From contig JACIYQ010000129.1 in assembly GCA_014359855.1 (NCBI GenBank), forward strand, positions 1-11,596: a DNA stretch of 11,596 nt, in the 5' to 3' direction. The notes under the pieces were generated by a model. That model saw nothing but the letters and a program-made list of their open reading frames with translations. It was not told where the DNA came from and made no database searches. Position numbers and translations under genes: made by a program. This DNA comes from Parvibaculum sp. (GTDB lineage Bacteria > Pseudomonadota > Alphaproteobacteria > Parvibaculales > Parvibaculaceae). This document shows, piece after piece, positions 1-5,954 of this stretch (position 1 is the stretch's first letter; each line of letters starts with the position of its first letter).

Positions 1-84
1 GCGCCGCTCGAGGTGTGACGTCACACCTACATAGATCGTCCCGTTCCGTTTGTTAGCGACGATGTAGACGGCCGGACGCCTCAT
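1..84 (-). CDS. GIY-YIG family protein, N-terminal part (cut by window edge)
   Basis: The minus strand opens an ATG at position 84 that reads 28 codons straight to the left edge of the window with no stop. The peptide runs M-RRPAVYIVANKRNG-TIYVGVTSHLERR. It carries the two short motifs of the GIY-YIG fold: VYIV near residues 6-9 and IYVGV at 17-21, followed by the usual SxLxRR run. Small stand-alone GIY-YIG proteins of about 90-100 residues are common in alphaproteobacteria and are annotated as endonuclease-like, mostly with unknown substrate. A purine-rich stretch (GGGGGAGGGAG) lies directly before the ATG and supports this start. The gene follows parC on the same strand after 74 bases that contain a palindromic repeat. 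The catalytic Arg/Glu/Asn part lies outside the window, so activity cannot be judged. Confidence 0.8.
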   Translation of the reverse strand, partial: MRRPAVYIVANKRNGTIYVGVTSHLERR

Positions 85-100
85 CTCCCTCCCCCTCAAC

Positions 101-141
101 CGTCATTGCGAGGAGCGGCACAGCCGCGACGCGGCAATCCA
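101..141. repeat. Palindromic intergenic repeat, CGTCAT...ATCCA type
   Basis: This 41-base element lies between the parC stop and the GIY-YIG start. It begins CGTCATTGCG and ends GCGGCAATCCA. It folds as nested inverted repeats: outer ATTGC (105-109) with GCAAT (134-138), inner GCGGC (115-119) with GCCGC (123-127) around ACA. In one minus-strand frame it spells the peptide MDCRVAA...LLAMT, which I know from spurious ORFs made by a dispersed repeat in Bradyrhizobium/Rhodopseudomonas-type genomes. Only one copy is in the window, so the repeat status rests on that recognition. Confidence 0.7.
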
Positions 142-158
142 TACGGCCGTCACCCGCC

Positions 159-2405
159 TCACGCCGCCCCGAAGCCGCCGCCGAACTTGTGGCCCACGGG
201 GAAGCCCTTGGGTGGCAGGCGTCCGGCCTGCGCACGTTGCCCCAGCCACTCCTTCAGGCCGTCGAAGGTCCGTGCCCGGTCCGAGCGGTCATAGGCGATC
301 AGCCCCTGTTTCAGCGTGAAGGTCTTGATGTCGCCGAGCCCGCCATCCTTGTAGCGCTGCAGGCGCACGCCCTTCCCGCGCGTCATCTCGTTCACTTCCT
401 TGAGCGGGAAAATGACGAGCTTGCGGTTCTCGCCGAGCACCGCCACATGGTCGCCCTGCACCACCGCGCAGGCAACCGCTTCGTCCGTACCCGTCACGTT
501 CAGCACCTGCTTGCCCGCGCGCCGCATCGCGACGACCTCGTCCTCCGGCACCACGAAACCATTGCCCTCATGCGAGGCAACGAGAAGCTTCCGTCCCGGC
601 TGATGCACGAAGAGTTCGACGATCTCGCGGCTCTCGTCGAGATCGATCATCAGGCGCACGGGCTCGCCATGTCCGCGCCCGCCCGGCAGCTTCGTCACGT
701 CGAGCGTGTAGAAGCGCCCATCCGTCGCGAACAGCAATATCTTGTCCGTCGTCTCCGCATGGAGCGTAAAGCGCGGCCCGTCGCCTTCCTTGAACTTGAT
801 CTCCGTGTCCGGACCCACATGCCCCTTCATGGTGCGGATCCAGCCCTTCTTCGAACAGACGACCGTGACAGGCTCCTTCTCGATCATCGCTTCCATCGGC
901 ACGTACTCGACGGCCGGCGCATCGGAGAAATTCGTCCGCCGCGCGCCGAGCTTCGTCTTCGGCCCGAACGTCGTCTTCACCTCCTTGATCTCGTCGGCGA
1001 CGCGCGCCCATTGCTTGTCGTCGGAGCGGACGAGCGACTTCAGCTCCTTCTGCTCCGCGGTAAGGGTCTTGTGCTCGCCGCGAATTTCCATTTCCTCGAG
1101 CTTGCGCAAACTCCGCAGCCTCATGTTGAGGATCGCTTCCGCCTGATTGTCCGTCAGCTTGAAGCGCTTCATCAGCGCGGGCTTCGGTTCGTCTTCCTCG
1201 CGGATGATCCGGATCACCTCATCGAGATTGAGATAGGCCTTGAGATAGCCTTCCAGAACTTCGAGCCGCTTCTCGATCTTGTCGAGCCGGAAGCGCGACC
1301 GCCGCACCAGCACTTCCTTGCGGTGCTCGAGCCAGGCGCGCAGCACCCCGCGCAGGCTCATCACGCCGGGCACCTGGCCTGCGGAAAGCACGTTGAGGTT
1401 CAGCGGAAAGCGGCTTTCGAGGTCTGTCGCCCGGAACAGCGACTCCATCAGATGCTCCGGTTCCACCGTCTTCGACTTCGGCACCAGCACGAGCCGGATT
1501 TCCTCCGCGCTCTCGTCGCGCACATCTTCGAGCAGCGGCAGTTTCCGCGCCTGCAGCAGTTCGGCCAGCTTCTCCACCAGCTTCGACTTCTGCACCTGAT
1601 AGGGAATTTCGGTGACGACGATCTGCCACATGCCGCGCGGCAGCTCTTCCTGCTCCCATTTCGCGCGCACGCGGAAGCCGCCGCGTCCCGTCTCATAGGC
1701 GTCGATAATCGCCGCGCGCGGCTCCACGATGATGCCGCCCGTCGGGAAGTCCGGTCCTTTCACGAACTCGACGAGCTTCTCCGTCCGCGCATTCGGATGC
1801 TTGATGAGATGCAGTGCCGCGTCGCAAAGCTCCGCCGCGTTGTGCGGCGGAATGCTTGTGGCCATGCCGACCGCAATGCCCGACGCGCCATTCGCGAGAA
1901 GCTGCGGAAAGGCGCCCGGCAGCACGATGGGCTCCTTGTCCTCGCCATCGTAAGTCTCGCGGAAATCGACCGTGTCCTCGTCGAGCCCGTCCAGCAGCAG
2001 CGCCGCGACGGGCGTCAGCCGCGCTTCGGTGTAGCGCATGGCCGCCGCGTTATCGCCGTCTACATTGCCGAAATTGCCCTGCCCGTCCACCAGCGGATAG
2101 CGCACGGAAAAATCCTGCGCGAGGCGCACCAGCGCGTCATAGACCGACTGGTCGCCATGCGGGTGATAACGGCCGATCACATCGCCGACCACGCGCGCCG
2201 ACTTCTTGAACCCCTGTCCCGGCTCAAGCCGCAACTGCCGCATCGCAAAGAGTACGCGGCGATGCACGGGCTTCAGCCCGTCGCGCACATCCGGCAGCGC
2301 CCGGTGCATGATGGTCGAGAGAGCATAGGCAAGATACCGCTCCTCCAGCGCCTCGCGCAGATTGATCTCGTGTTCGGGTTCCGGCGGCGGTGCAACTTTG
2401 GTCAT
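159..2405 (-). CDS. parC: DNA topoisomerase IV subunit A (ParC)
   Basis: This 748-residue protein is the DNA-cleaving subunit of topoisomerase IV, which works with ParE to decatenate daughter chromosomes in the cytoplasm. Visible marks of the family are the winged-helix/CAP region with RDGLKPVHRR (41-50), YHPHGDQSVYDALV (80-93), and the active-site Tyr125 in AAMRYTEARL. The tower and coiled-coil segments follow, then a short C-terminal beta-pinwheel domain. ParC rather than GyrA is favoured because the GyrA-box (QRRGGKG) is not seen, the start EHEINLREALEERYLAYALS is ParC-like, and recO lies just upstream. At the quinolone-contact position the family Ser is replaced by Gln86, with Asp90 at the acidic partner site. 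The TG(C/T)-rich N-terminus starts at ATG 2405 without a strong ribosome binding site. The recO-parC intergenic gap holds a double hairpin repeat. Confidence 0.97.
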   Translation of the reverse strand: MTKVAPPPEPEHEINLREALEERYLAYALSTIMHRALPDVRDGLKPVHRRVLFAMRQLRLEPGQGFKKSARVVGDVIGRYHPHGDQSVYDALVRLAQDFSVRYPLVDGQGNFGNVDGDNAAAMRYTEARLTPVAALLLDGLDEDTVDFRETYDGEDKEPIVLPGAFPQLLANGASGIAVGMATSIPPHNAAELCDAALHLIKHPNARTEKLVEFVKGPDFPTGGIIVEPRAAIIDAYETGRGGFRVRAKWEQEELPRGMWQIVVTEIPYQVQKSKLVEKLAELLQARKLPLLEDVRDESAEEIRLVLVPKSKTVEPEHLMESLFRATDLESRFPLNLNVLSAGQVPGVMSLRGVLRAWLEHRKEVLVRRSRFRLDKIEKRLEVLEGYLKAYLNLDEVIRIIREEDEPKPALMKRFKLTDNQAEAILNMRLRSLRKLEEMEIRGEHKTLTAEQKELKSLVRSDDKQWARVADEIKEVKTTFGPKTKLGARRTNFSDAPAVEYVPMEAMIEKEPVTVVCSKKGWIRTMKGHVGPDTEIKFKEGDGPRFTLHAETTDKILLFATDGRFYTLDVTKLPGGRGHGEPVRLMIDLDESREIVELFVHQPGRKLLVASHEGNGFVVPEDEVVAMRRAGKQVLNVTGTDEAVACAVVQGDHVAVLGENRKLVIFPLKEVNEMTRGKGVRLQRYKDGGLGDIKTFTLKQGLIAYDRSDRARTFDGLKEWLGQRAQAGRLPPKGFPVGHKFGGGFGAA

Positions 2406-2428
2406 GGTATTCCGGCACTATAAAAAAT

Positions 2429-2517
2429 CGTCATGACCCGCTTTATGCGGGTCATCCACGTCTTTCTTCTACGTGAAATAAAAGACGTGGATGGCCCGGA
2501 CAAGCCGGGCCACGACG
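2429..2517. repeat. Two inverted 37-base hairpin units between recO and parC
   Basis: Two units face each other: 2429-2465 forward and 2481-2517 inverted, with a 15-base spacer. Each unit has the plan CGTC, a 9-base-pair stem with a 5-base loop, then CCACGTCTTT. In the first unit the stem is ATGACCCGC with GCGGGTCAT. In the second, read on the minus strand, it is GTGGCCCGG with CCGGGCCAT. Because the units are inverted, the whole 89 bases can also form one long cruciform or hairpin. A third unit lies just before recO (3307-3343). A REP/BIME-like intergenic element is the best description; a role in transcription end or mRNA stability after recO is possible but not shown. Confidence 0.8.
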
Positions 2518-2557
2518 AAATATGGGACTGGCGATCACTATACCAGCGATTCGCCCC

Positions 2558-3286
2558 TCACCCCGCCCTTGCGGCCATCTTCTCCATCAGTCGAATCCGC
2601 GCATCCGGCAGATGCCGGTCATGCGCCGCGAAGAGATGCCGCTCCAGAAAATGCCCCGTCAGCCTGAGCCCCTCGGCCACATCCGCCATGCTCGCCCCGC
2701 CCGCCTGCGTGCCGACAAGAAACCCCGGCAGCCGGAACAGCCTCTCCTTGTAGGGCTCGCCCGCCGCCCGGCTCACCGCGCTGCCGCTCTTCGGCGACAC
2801 ATAGATGAGGTCGTCGCGGGTGCCCGTTGCCGCGCAGCGCATGAGGTCGAGCCCGAAGCCGAGTTCCTGCAGCAGCCCCAGTTCGAAGCGCACGAAGATC
2901 GCCGGCCACACATGTTCGTCCTGCAGTGTTTCGAGCAGCACTTCATAGCCGTCGTAAAGCGCGGGATGGGCTTCGCGCTCCGGCACGATGCCGCAAATGG
3001 CGCTCGCTGCGCTCAAGCCCAGCAGCGCCAGCGGATCGTCCATGAGGAGCCCGGCGAGCGGTCGCACCAGTTCCACCTGATAGGTGCCAAGATGTTCTGA
3101 AAGCCGCGCCCGCCAATGCGCCGAGAGCTTGTTGCCCGGCTGCAGCACGCTGCGCATCCGCTGCCCCGCGCCGCCATGCACGAGACCGAGCGTGCGCCCC
3201 TGCTCCCGCGTGAACAGTTCGAGGATCGCGCTCGTCTCGCCATGCGCGCGTGCCGACAGCACGAATCCCTCGTCACGCCAGTCCAA
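2558..3286 (-). CDS. recO: DNA repair protein RecO
   Basis: RecO loads RecA onto single-stranded DNA covered by SSB, in the RecFOR route of gap repair. From the TTG start the protein has 242 residues, the usual family length. It opens MDWRDEGFVLSARAHGE, typical of the RecO N-terminal OB-fold, with LVHGGAG near residues 36-42. The helical C-terminal part contains FVRFELGLLQELGFGLDL and ends in the family's helix with FLERHL. An upstream ATG at 3337 would add 17 residues (MDGPDKPGHDG...), but these are encoded by a palindromic repeat, so I place the start at TTG 3286, preceded at some distance by AAGGA. It lies between the dksA-like gene and parC on the same strand. The cysteine pattern of zinc-binding RecO proteins is not evident. 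Confidence 0.93.
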   Translation of the reverse strand: MDWRDEGFVLSARAHGETSAILELFTREQGRTLGLVHGGAGQRMRSVLQPGNKLSAHWRARLSEHLGTYQVELVRPLAGLLMDDPLALLGLSAASAICGIVPEREAHPALYDGYEVLLETLQDEHVWPAIFVRFELGLLQELGFGLDLMRCAATGTRDDLIYVSPKSGSAVSRAAGEPYKERLFRLPGFLVGTQAGGASMADVAEGLRLTGHFLERHLFAAHDRHLPDARIRLMEKMAARAG

Positions 3287-3306
3287 GGTTTGGGCCGTTC
3301 CTTTTC

Positions 3307-3343
3307 CGTCATGGCCCGGCTTGTCCGGGCCATCCACGTCTTT
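3307..3343. repeat. Single 37-base hairpin unit upstream of recO
   Basis: This is the third copy of the unit found at 2429-2517. It starts CGTC, has a perfect 9-base-pair stem ATGGCCCGG with CCGGGCCAT around the loop CTTGT, and ends CCACGTCTTT. Compared with the copy at 2429, the stem differs at two base pairs, each changed on both sides so pairing is kept. It overlaps the false N-terminal extension of recO. Confidence 0.85.
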
Positions 3344-3377
3344 CTCATCTTAACACTTCACAAGGAACCCGCTCCTC

Positions 3378-3725
3378 TCAATTCTCTCCCCGCGAACAGC
3401 CAATGCAGAGCGGCGCCGCCGGATCGGTCGCAAGCCGCCGCTCTTCGATCTCCTCGCCGCACGAGAGACAATATCCGAATTCGCCATCCCCGATGCGCTT
3501 CAGCGCCGCTTCCACCTGCTGGATGCGCGTGAGCCGCCGCCGCTCCGTCGCCTGCGCCATGGCCTGTGCCTGCATCGCGTCCATCCGCGACAACCGCCCC
3601 ACGCTCTGCTGGTCGAGCGTCACCGGCGCGCGAGAGGCAGCGCCCGTCGCCGAGAGCGCACGCAACTCCTCAAGCTCCTTTTCAAGCAGCGGCCTGAACG
3701 CCGCCGCCCTCTCATTCTCGCTCAT
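3378..3725 (-). CDS. TraR/DksA family C4 zinc-finger protein
   Basis: This 115-residue protein resembles the small TraR/DksA proteins that bind RNA polymerase through its secondary channel and adjust initiation. A helical N-terminal part (about 1-75, with LLEKELEELRAL and ATERRRLTRIQQVEAAL) precedes a C4 zinc finger with Cys86-x2-Cys89 and Cys107-x2-Cys110, in the context GEFGYCLSCGEEI and DPAAPLCIGC. The acidic DxxDxA tip motif of true DksA is not present in clear form, so it may be a regulator of different strength or another zinc-ribbon protein. GGGAG lies 5 bases before the ATG (3731-3735). It precedes recO by about 90 bases on the same strand. I infer a regulatory role from family only. 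Confidence 0.88.
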   Translation of the reverse strand: MSENERAAAFRPLLEKELEELRALSATGAASRAPVTLDQQSVGRLSRMDAMQAQAMAQATERRRLTRIQQVEAALKRIGDGEFGYCLSCGEEIEERRLATDPAAPLCIGCSRGEN

Positions 3726-3730
3726 GCTGG

Positions 3731-3735
3731 CTCCC
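3731..3735 (-). promoter_or_regulatory. Ribosome binding site of the dksA-like gene
   Basis: GGGAG on the minus strand lies 5 bases upstream of the ATG at 3725, which supports that start codon. Confidence 0.6.
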
Positions 3736-3743
3736 GGTTCCCG

Positions 3744-3789
3744 GCAAAATTCCTCTTTTGGAATGGTCAGGTCCAGTGGAATTTTTTGC
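3744..3789. promoter_or_regulatory. Inverted repeat upstream of the dksA-like gene
   Basis: GCAAAATTCC (3744-3753) and GGAATTTTTTGC (3778-3789) can pair across about 24 bases, and a smaller TTCC...GGAA hairpin (3750-3763) lies inside. The segment is much richer in A and T than its surroundings. It sits 19-64 bases before the dksA-like start, so it may be a 5' leader hairpin or part of an operator. No matched -35/-10 pair could be assigned with confidence. Confidence 0.4.
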
Positions 3790-3914
3790 TACACAGGCGC
3801 TGCTGCGTCGTCTACTCTCCGCCTCGACTTGATGGAGCCCTTGTTTAGCGCTCCGCATTTTCCCCCGCATATCGGGGCACATCCGAAGCGACAGGCTCGG
3901 TGACATCGGACAAT

Positions 3915-3931
3915 GCAGGCATCTCGCCTGC
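3915..3931. repeat. Short hairpin, possible dispersed repeat
   Basis: GCAGGC and GCCTGC form a perfect 6-base-pair stem around ATCTC, followed by GTCCCGGCC. On the minus strand the segment would read GRDAGEMPAL, a peptide pattern I associate with dispersed intergenic repeats in many bacteria. Only one copy is present in the window. Confidence 0.4.
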
Positions 3932-4035
3932 GTCCCGGCCACCGGCTGCCGCAAATGCATGTAGCCCGGTGCCGGTCAGTCCGGTGTTCCCCGCACAATG
4001 TTGGTTTTGCGGACGCAGCCTTTTGCTTCGCATTT

Positions 4036-4039
4036 GGAG
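4036..4039 (+). promoter_or_regulatory. Ribosome binding site before the 55-codon ORF
   Basis: GGAG lies 6 bases before the ATG at 4046. It is the best-placed Shine-Dalgarno sequence on the plus strand in this region, and the methyltransferase itself only has AGGGA almost touching its ATG. Confidence 0.5.
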
Positions 4040-4045
4040 TAGCAG

Positions 4046-4213
4046 ATGGATAGACGCGCGAACACTCTCAGTACCCAGTTTTATTGTGGCAATACGCAGG
4101 GTCCCGCTGAAACCTCCACACACCATGCGCTCGACAGGGGTTCCATCGTCAACGAGCCGGGCTGCGGCCCCGAACCCATTGGCCTTCGCTCTGATTTCGA
4201 CAACAGGGAATGA
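4046..4213 (+). CDS. Small hypothetical protein, coupled to the methyltransferase
   Basis: A 55-residue frame starts at ATG 4046 with GGAG 6 bases upstream. It ends in TGA at 4211-4213, which overlaps the methyltransferase ATG at 4210 as ATGA. The peptide begins MDRRANTLSTQFYCGNTQ, contains His-His at 26-27 and Cys14 and Cys40, and ends GLRSDFDNRE. No signal peptide or membrane segment is visible and I do not recognise a family. Third-position GC is about 63 percent, lower than in the housekeeping genes but like the downstream methyltransferase. The good ribosome site and the ATGA junction argue for a real leader or small gene. A chance ORF in a transferred region is the alternative. Confidence 0.45.
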   Translation: MDRRANTLSTQFYCGNTQGPAETSTHHALDRGSIVNEPGCGPEPIGLRSDFDNRE

Positions 4214-5076
4214 CCGATATGGACTTACCTTCATCCGTTAAAATAGCCGGAATGCCCTCTGCGCTGCCTGACGTCGTTCACCGCAACTGCGCTCACTGCG
4301 GCGCGCCATCTTCGACCGGCATGCTTCTCTCCTACGGCAATGCCGACTGGCCAATGCGCCGATGCACCTGCGGCTTCGTCTACCTGGAGAAAGCACCCGC
4401 CTACGAAGAGCTTGCCTCCAATCTCGCTTGGGAGAAATCGCACGGCGCCGAAACAGAGCGGCGCATGAGAGAAGACAGGATCGCCCAGACGATCAGCAAA
4501 AAGACACGCTGGCGCATGCGCCTCTTCAAGCGCCGCAACATGACCGATCTTCTGGCCAGATCATGCACCTCGGGCGATGTTCTCGATGTTGGCTGCGCCA
4601 CCGGACTTCACCTGATGAAACTGCCCCCTGAAATCCGGCCGCACGGCATCGAAATTTCTGAGTTTCTGGGCAAGAAGGCGCAAGAGAACTTCGAATCGCG
4701 CGGCGGAAGCGCATATATCGGCCCCGCGCTTCATGTCATGCGCGAGCTGCCATCGGCGAAGTTCGATGCCATCTCCATGCGCTCCTACCTCGAACACGAA
4801 GCTCAGCCCGCGGCGGTTCTCGCCGAAGCCGTACGCATTCTGAAACCAGGGGGCGTCCTTTTTATCAAGGTCCCGAATTATGCCGCAGTTAATCGCCTCG
4901 TGCGCGGCCGCAGATGGTGTGGCTTCCGCCTCCCCGACCATCTGAACTATTTCACTCCCTCCTCACTCGCGCGAATGCTTCGTTCCGCGAAATTTTCCCC
5001 GAAGCAGCCGTGGACGTGGCGCTTGCCGACCGGCGACAACATGTGGATGGAAGCGCGCATTCCCCCAGTCCGCTGA
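4210..5076 (+). CDS. Class I SAM-dependent methyltransferase with N-terminal zinc ribbon
   Basis: This 288-residue protein has an N-terminal metal-binding ribbon, Cys27-x2-Cys30 and Cys52-x-Cys54. A linker helix and a Rossmann methyltransferase domain follow. The SAM-binding motif I is VLDVGCATG (124-132), the acidic loop after strand beta2 is HGIEIS (145-150), and the post-motif strand is ILKPGGVLFIKVPN (210-223). The C-terminus DHLNYFTPSSL...DNMWMEAR matches Methyltransf_23-type enzymes that often act on sugars, lipids or small molecules of surface polysaccharide and secondary-metabolite loci. The substrate cannot be told. ATG 4210 is chosen because it overlaps the stop of the preceding small ORF; ATG 4219 is a possible alternative with GGGA 10 bases before it. 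Codon use is less GC-biased than in the flanking core genes, which fits transfer. Confidence 0.85.
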   Translation: MTDMDLPSSVKIAGMPSALPDVVHRNCAHCGAPSSTGMLLSYGNADWPMRRCTCGFVYLEKAPAYEELASNLAWEKSHGAETERRMREDRIAQTISKKTRWRMRLFKRRNMTDLLARSCTSGDVLDVGCATGLHLMKLPPEIRPHGIEISEFLGKKAQENFESRGGSAYIGPALHVMRELPSAKFDAISMRSYLEHEAQPAAVLAEAVRILKPGGVLFIKVPNYAAVNRLVRGRRWCGFRLPDHLNYFTPSSLARMLRSAKFSPKQPWTWRLPTGDNMWMEARIPPVR

Positions 5077-5097
5077 TATTCTCCAGATAGGTATTGT

Positions 5098-5268
5098 ATG
5101 AAACGCATCAAACTTGTTCTCACGCCAAATCTCTCTGGACAGACGGAAAAAAGAGCGTACGCGAGTTTCTTTCAGACGAGCGGCAGAACAACTACTCTCT
5201 TCTCCTTCCTGCTTGAGGAAATGGTCGGCGACACGCGTGCGGAAGCCAGAACGGCGCACGGCCGATGA
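5098..5268 (+). CDS. Small hypothetical ORF after the methyltransferase
   Basis: A 56-residue frame starts at ATG 5098, 21 bases after the methyltransferase stop, with ATAGG about 6 bases upstream. It begins MKRIKLVLTPNLSGQTEKRA, is Thr-rich at about 28-33, and carries FSFLLEEMVGDTRAEART before its stop. It ends in TGA at 5266-5268, which overlaps the ATG of the next frame (5265) as ATGA. I recognise no family. It could be a real small gene, or the remaining N-terminus of an older gene fused by deletion to unrelated sequence. Confidence 0.3.
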   Translation: MKRIKLVLTPNLSGQTEKRAYASFFQTSGRTTTLFSFLLEEMVGDTRAEARTAHGR

Positions 5269-5702
5269 GTGCTCACTTCGAGGAACTGGACTATCGGCCC
5301 GCGCCGCTCGGCCCGGAACTCACCGGAGATCCCCGCTGCCGTTTCGTGCGCGGCGATTTCTTCGCCCTGGCCGCCACGGCAAAGGGTTTTGTCGCCGAGC
5401 ACAGAGGCCGCCGTTACGACGCGGTATTGGTGGACATAGACCACGCGCCGGATTTCTGGCTCGTGGAAGAAAACGGAACTTTCTACAGCGAAGAGGGACT
5501 GAGGAAAATCGTATCCGTGCTGCGCCCCGGCGGCGTGTTCGGTCTCTGCTCGAATGACAAGCCGGACGGCGCTTTCGTTTCCCTGCTCTCTTCCGTTTTC
5601 GAAAAGGCGCGCGCCGAGCCCGTCACCTTCCCCAATCCGCTGCAGGACAACCGGGAGGCAACCCAGACCGTCTATCTTGCCCAAACCGTATCGGATGAAT
5701 GA
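5265..5702 (+). pseudogene. Spermidine-synthase-like protein, C-terminal half only
   Basis: The 145-residue frame matches the C-terminal half of spermidine synthase-like (polyamine aminopropyltransferase fold) proteins. Visible marks are PLGPELTGDPRCRFVRGDFF (14-33), YDAVLVDIDHAP (51-62), YSEEGLRKIVSVLRPGGVFG (74-93), SNDKPD and FPNPLQ...ATQTVYLAQT near the end. The natural C-terminus is intact. Missing is the N-terminal part with the glycine-rich SAM/dcSAM-binding loop (GGGxG type); neither that frame nor the two others restores it upstream. The ATG at 5265 lies close to where homology begins and overlaps the stop of a small ORF, so the fragment may still be translated. A functional enzyme is unlikely. 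I call it a truncated remnant. Confidence 0.6.
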
Positions 5703-5729
5703 GACCGCAAAAATGGCGGGCGCCGTCGC

Positions 5730-5954
5730 CCGGCGGAGAAGTTCGACCGTCTGCACACCCTTCTTCGTCCCGGCGGCTGGCTCGGCATCATGACAAGCTT
5801 CCAGACCGGCGACGCCCGCTTCGCCGATTGGCACTATCGCAGGAACCCGACCCATGTGGTCTTCCACCGCGAGGAAACTTTCCAGGCGATCGCCACCCGG
5901 CGCGGATGGTCCTGCCGTATTCCGGCGCCGAATGTCTGTCTCATGCGGAAGACG
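5730..5954 (+). pseudogene. SAM methyltransferase remnant, C-terminal part
   Basis: The plus frame read through here gives PAEKFDRLHTLLRPGGWLGI, then MTSFQTGDARFADWHYRRNP, THVVFHREETF, IATRRGWSCRIP and LMRK. This is the end of a class I methyltransferase of the type with LRPGGWLG(I/V)MT, a WHYRRDPTHVVFY-like segment and a final VxLMRK. The N-terminal half with the SAM-binding motif is absent, and the frame is preceded by the stop of the spermidine-synthase-like fragment in the same reading frame (5700-5702). After LMRK the natural stop is missing and the frame runs on into unrelated Arg-rich sequence to 6194. An internal ATG at 5790 could start a short product, but it would lack the cofactor site. 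Confidence 0.65.

Larger units (their letters stand above)
3726..4045. other. Gene-poor stretch between the dksA-like gene and the small ORF
   Basis: I see no convincing gene in these 320 bases. They hold the dksA-like leader with its inverted repeat, a short hairpin GCAGGC-ATCTC-GCCTGC at 3915-3931, and GC-rich runs (ccaccggc, cccggtgccgg). A minus-strand frame stays open from 4234 to 3845, but it overlaps the methyltransferase start and shows no recognisable domain. The stretch divides two divergent units, so promoters for both are expected here. Confidence 0.5.

Noticed and set aside
11..28. Perfect 18-base palindrome AGGTGTGACGTCACACCT, at first taken for a transcription factor operator.
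   Set aside because: It lies inside the GIY-YIG reading frame and encodes the conserved VGVTSHL segment, so coding explains it.
53..235. Minus-strand 60-codon frame containing MDCRVAA...LLAMT.
   Set aside because: The peptide comes from the palindromic repeat and the frame overlaps the parC end and the GIY-YIG start in another frame.
189..2423. Long plus-strand open frame of 744 codons opposite parC.
   Set aside because: It is rich in His, Arg and Leu with no domain, and exactly mirrors parC; long antisense frames are expected in GC-rich coding DNA.
2405..2425. TATAGT on the minus strand (2417-2422) as a -10 box for parC.
   Set aside because: No acceptable -35 at 16-18 bases, and the transcript leader would be only a few bases long.
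3845..4234. Minus-strand frame of 129 codons with a fairly natural composition in its first half.
   Set aside because: No family recognised, no good ribosome site, it overlaps the methyltransferase start, and its end runs into a repeat-like hairpin.
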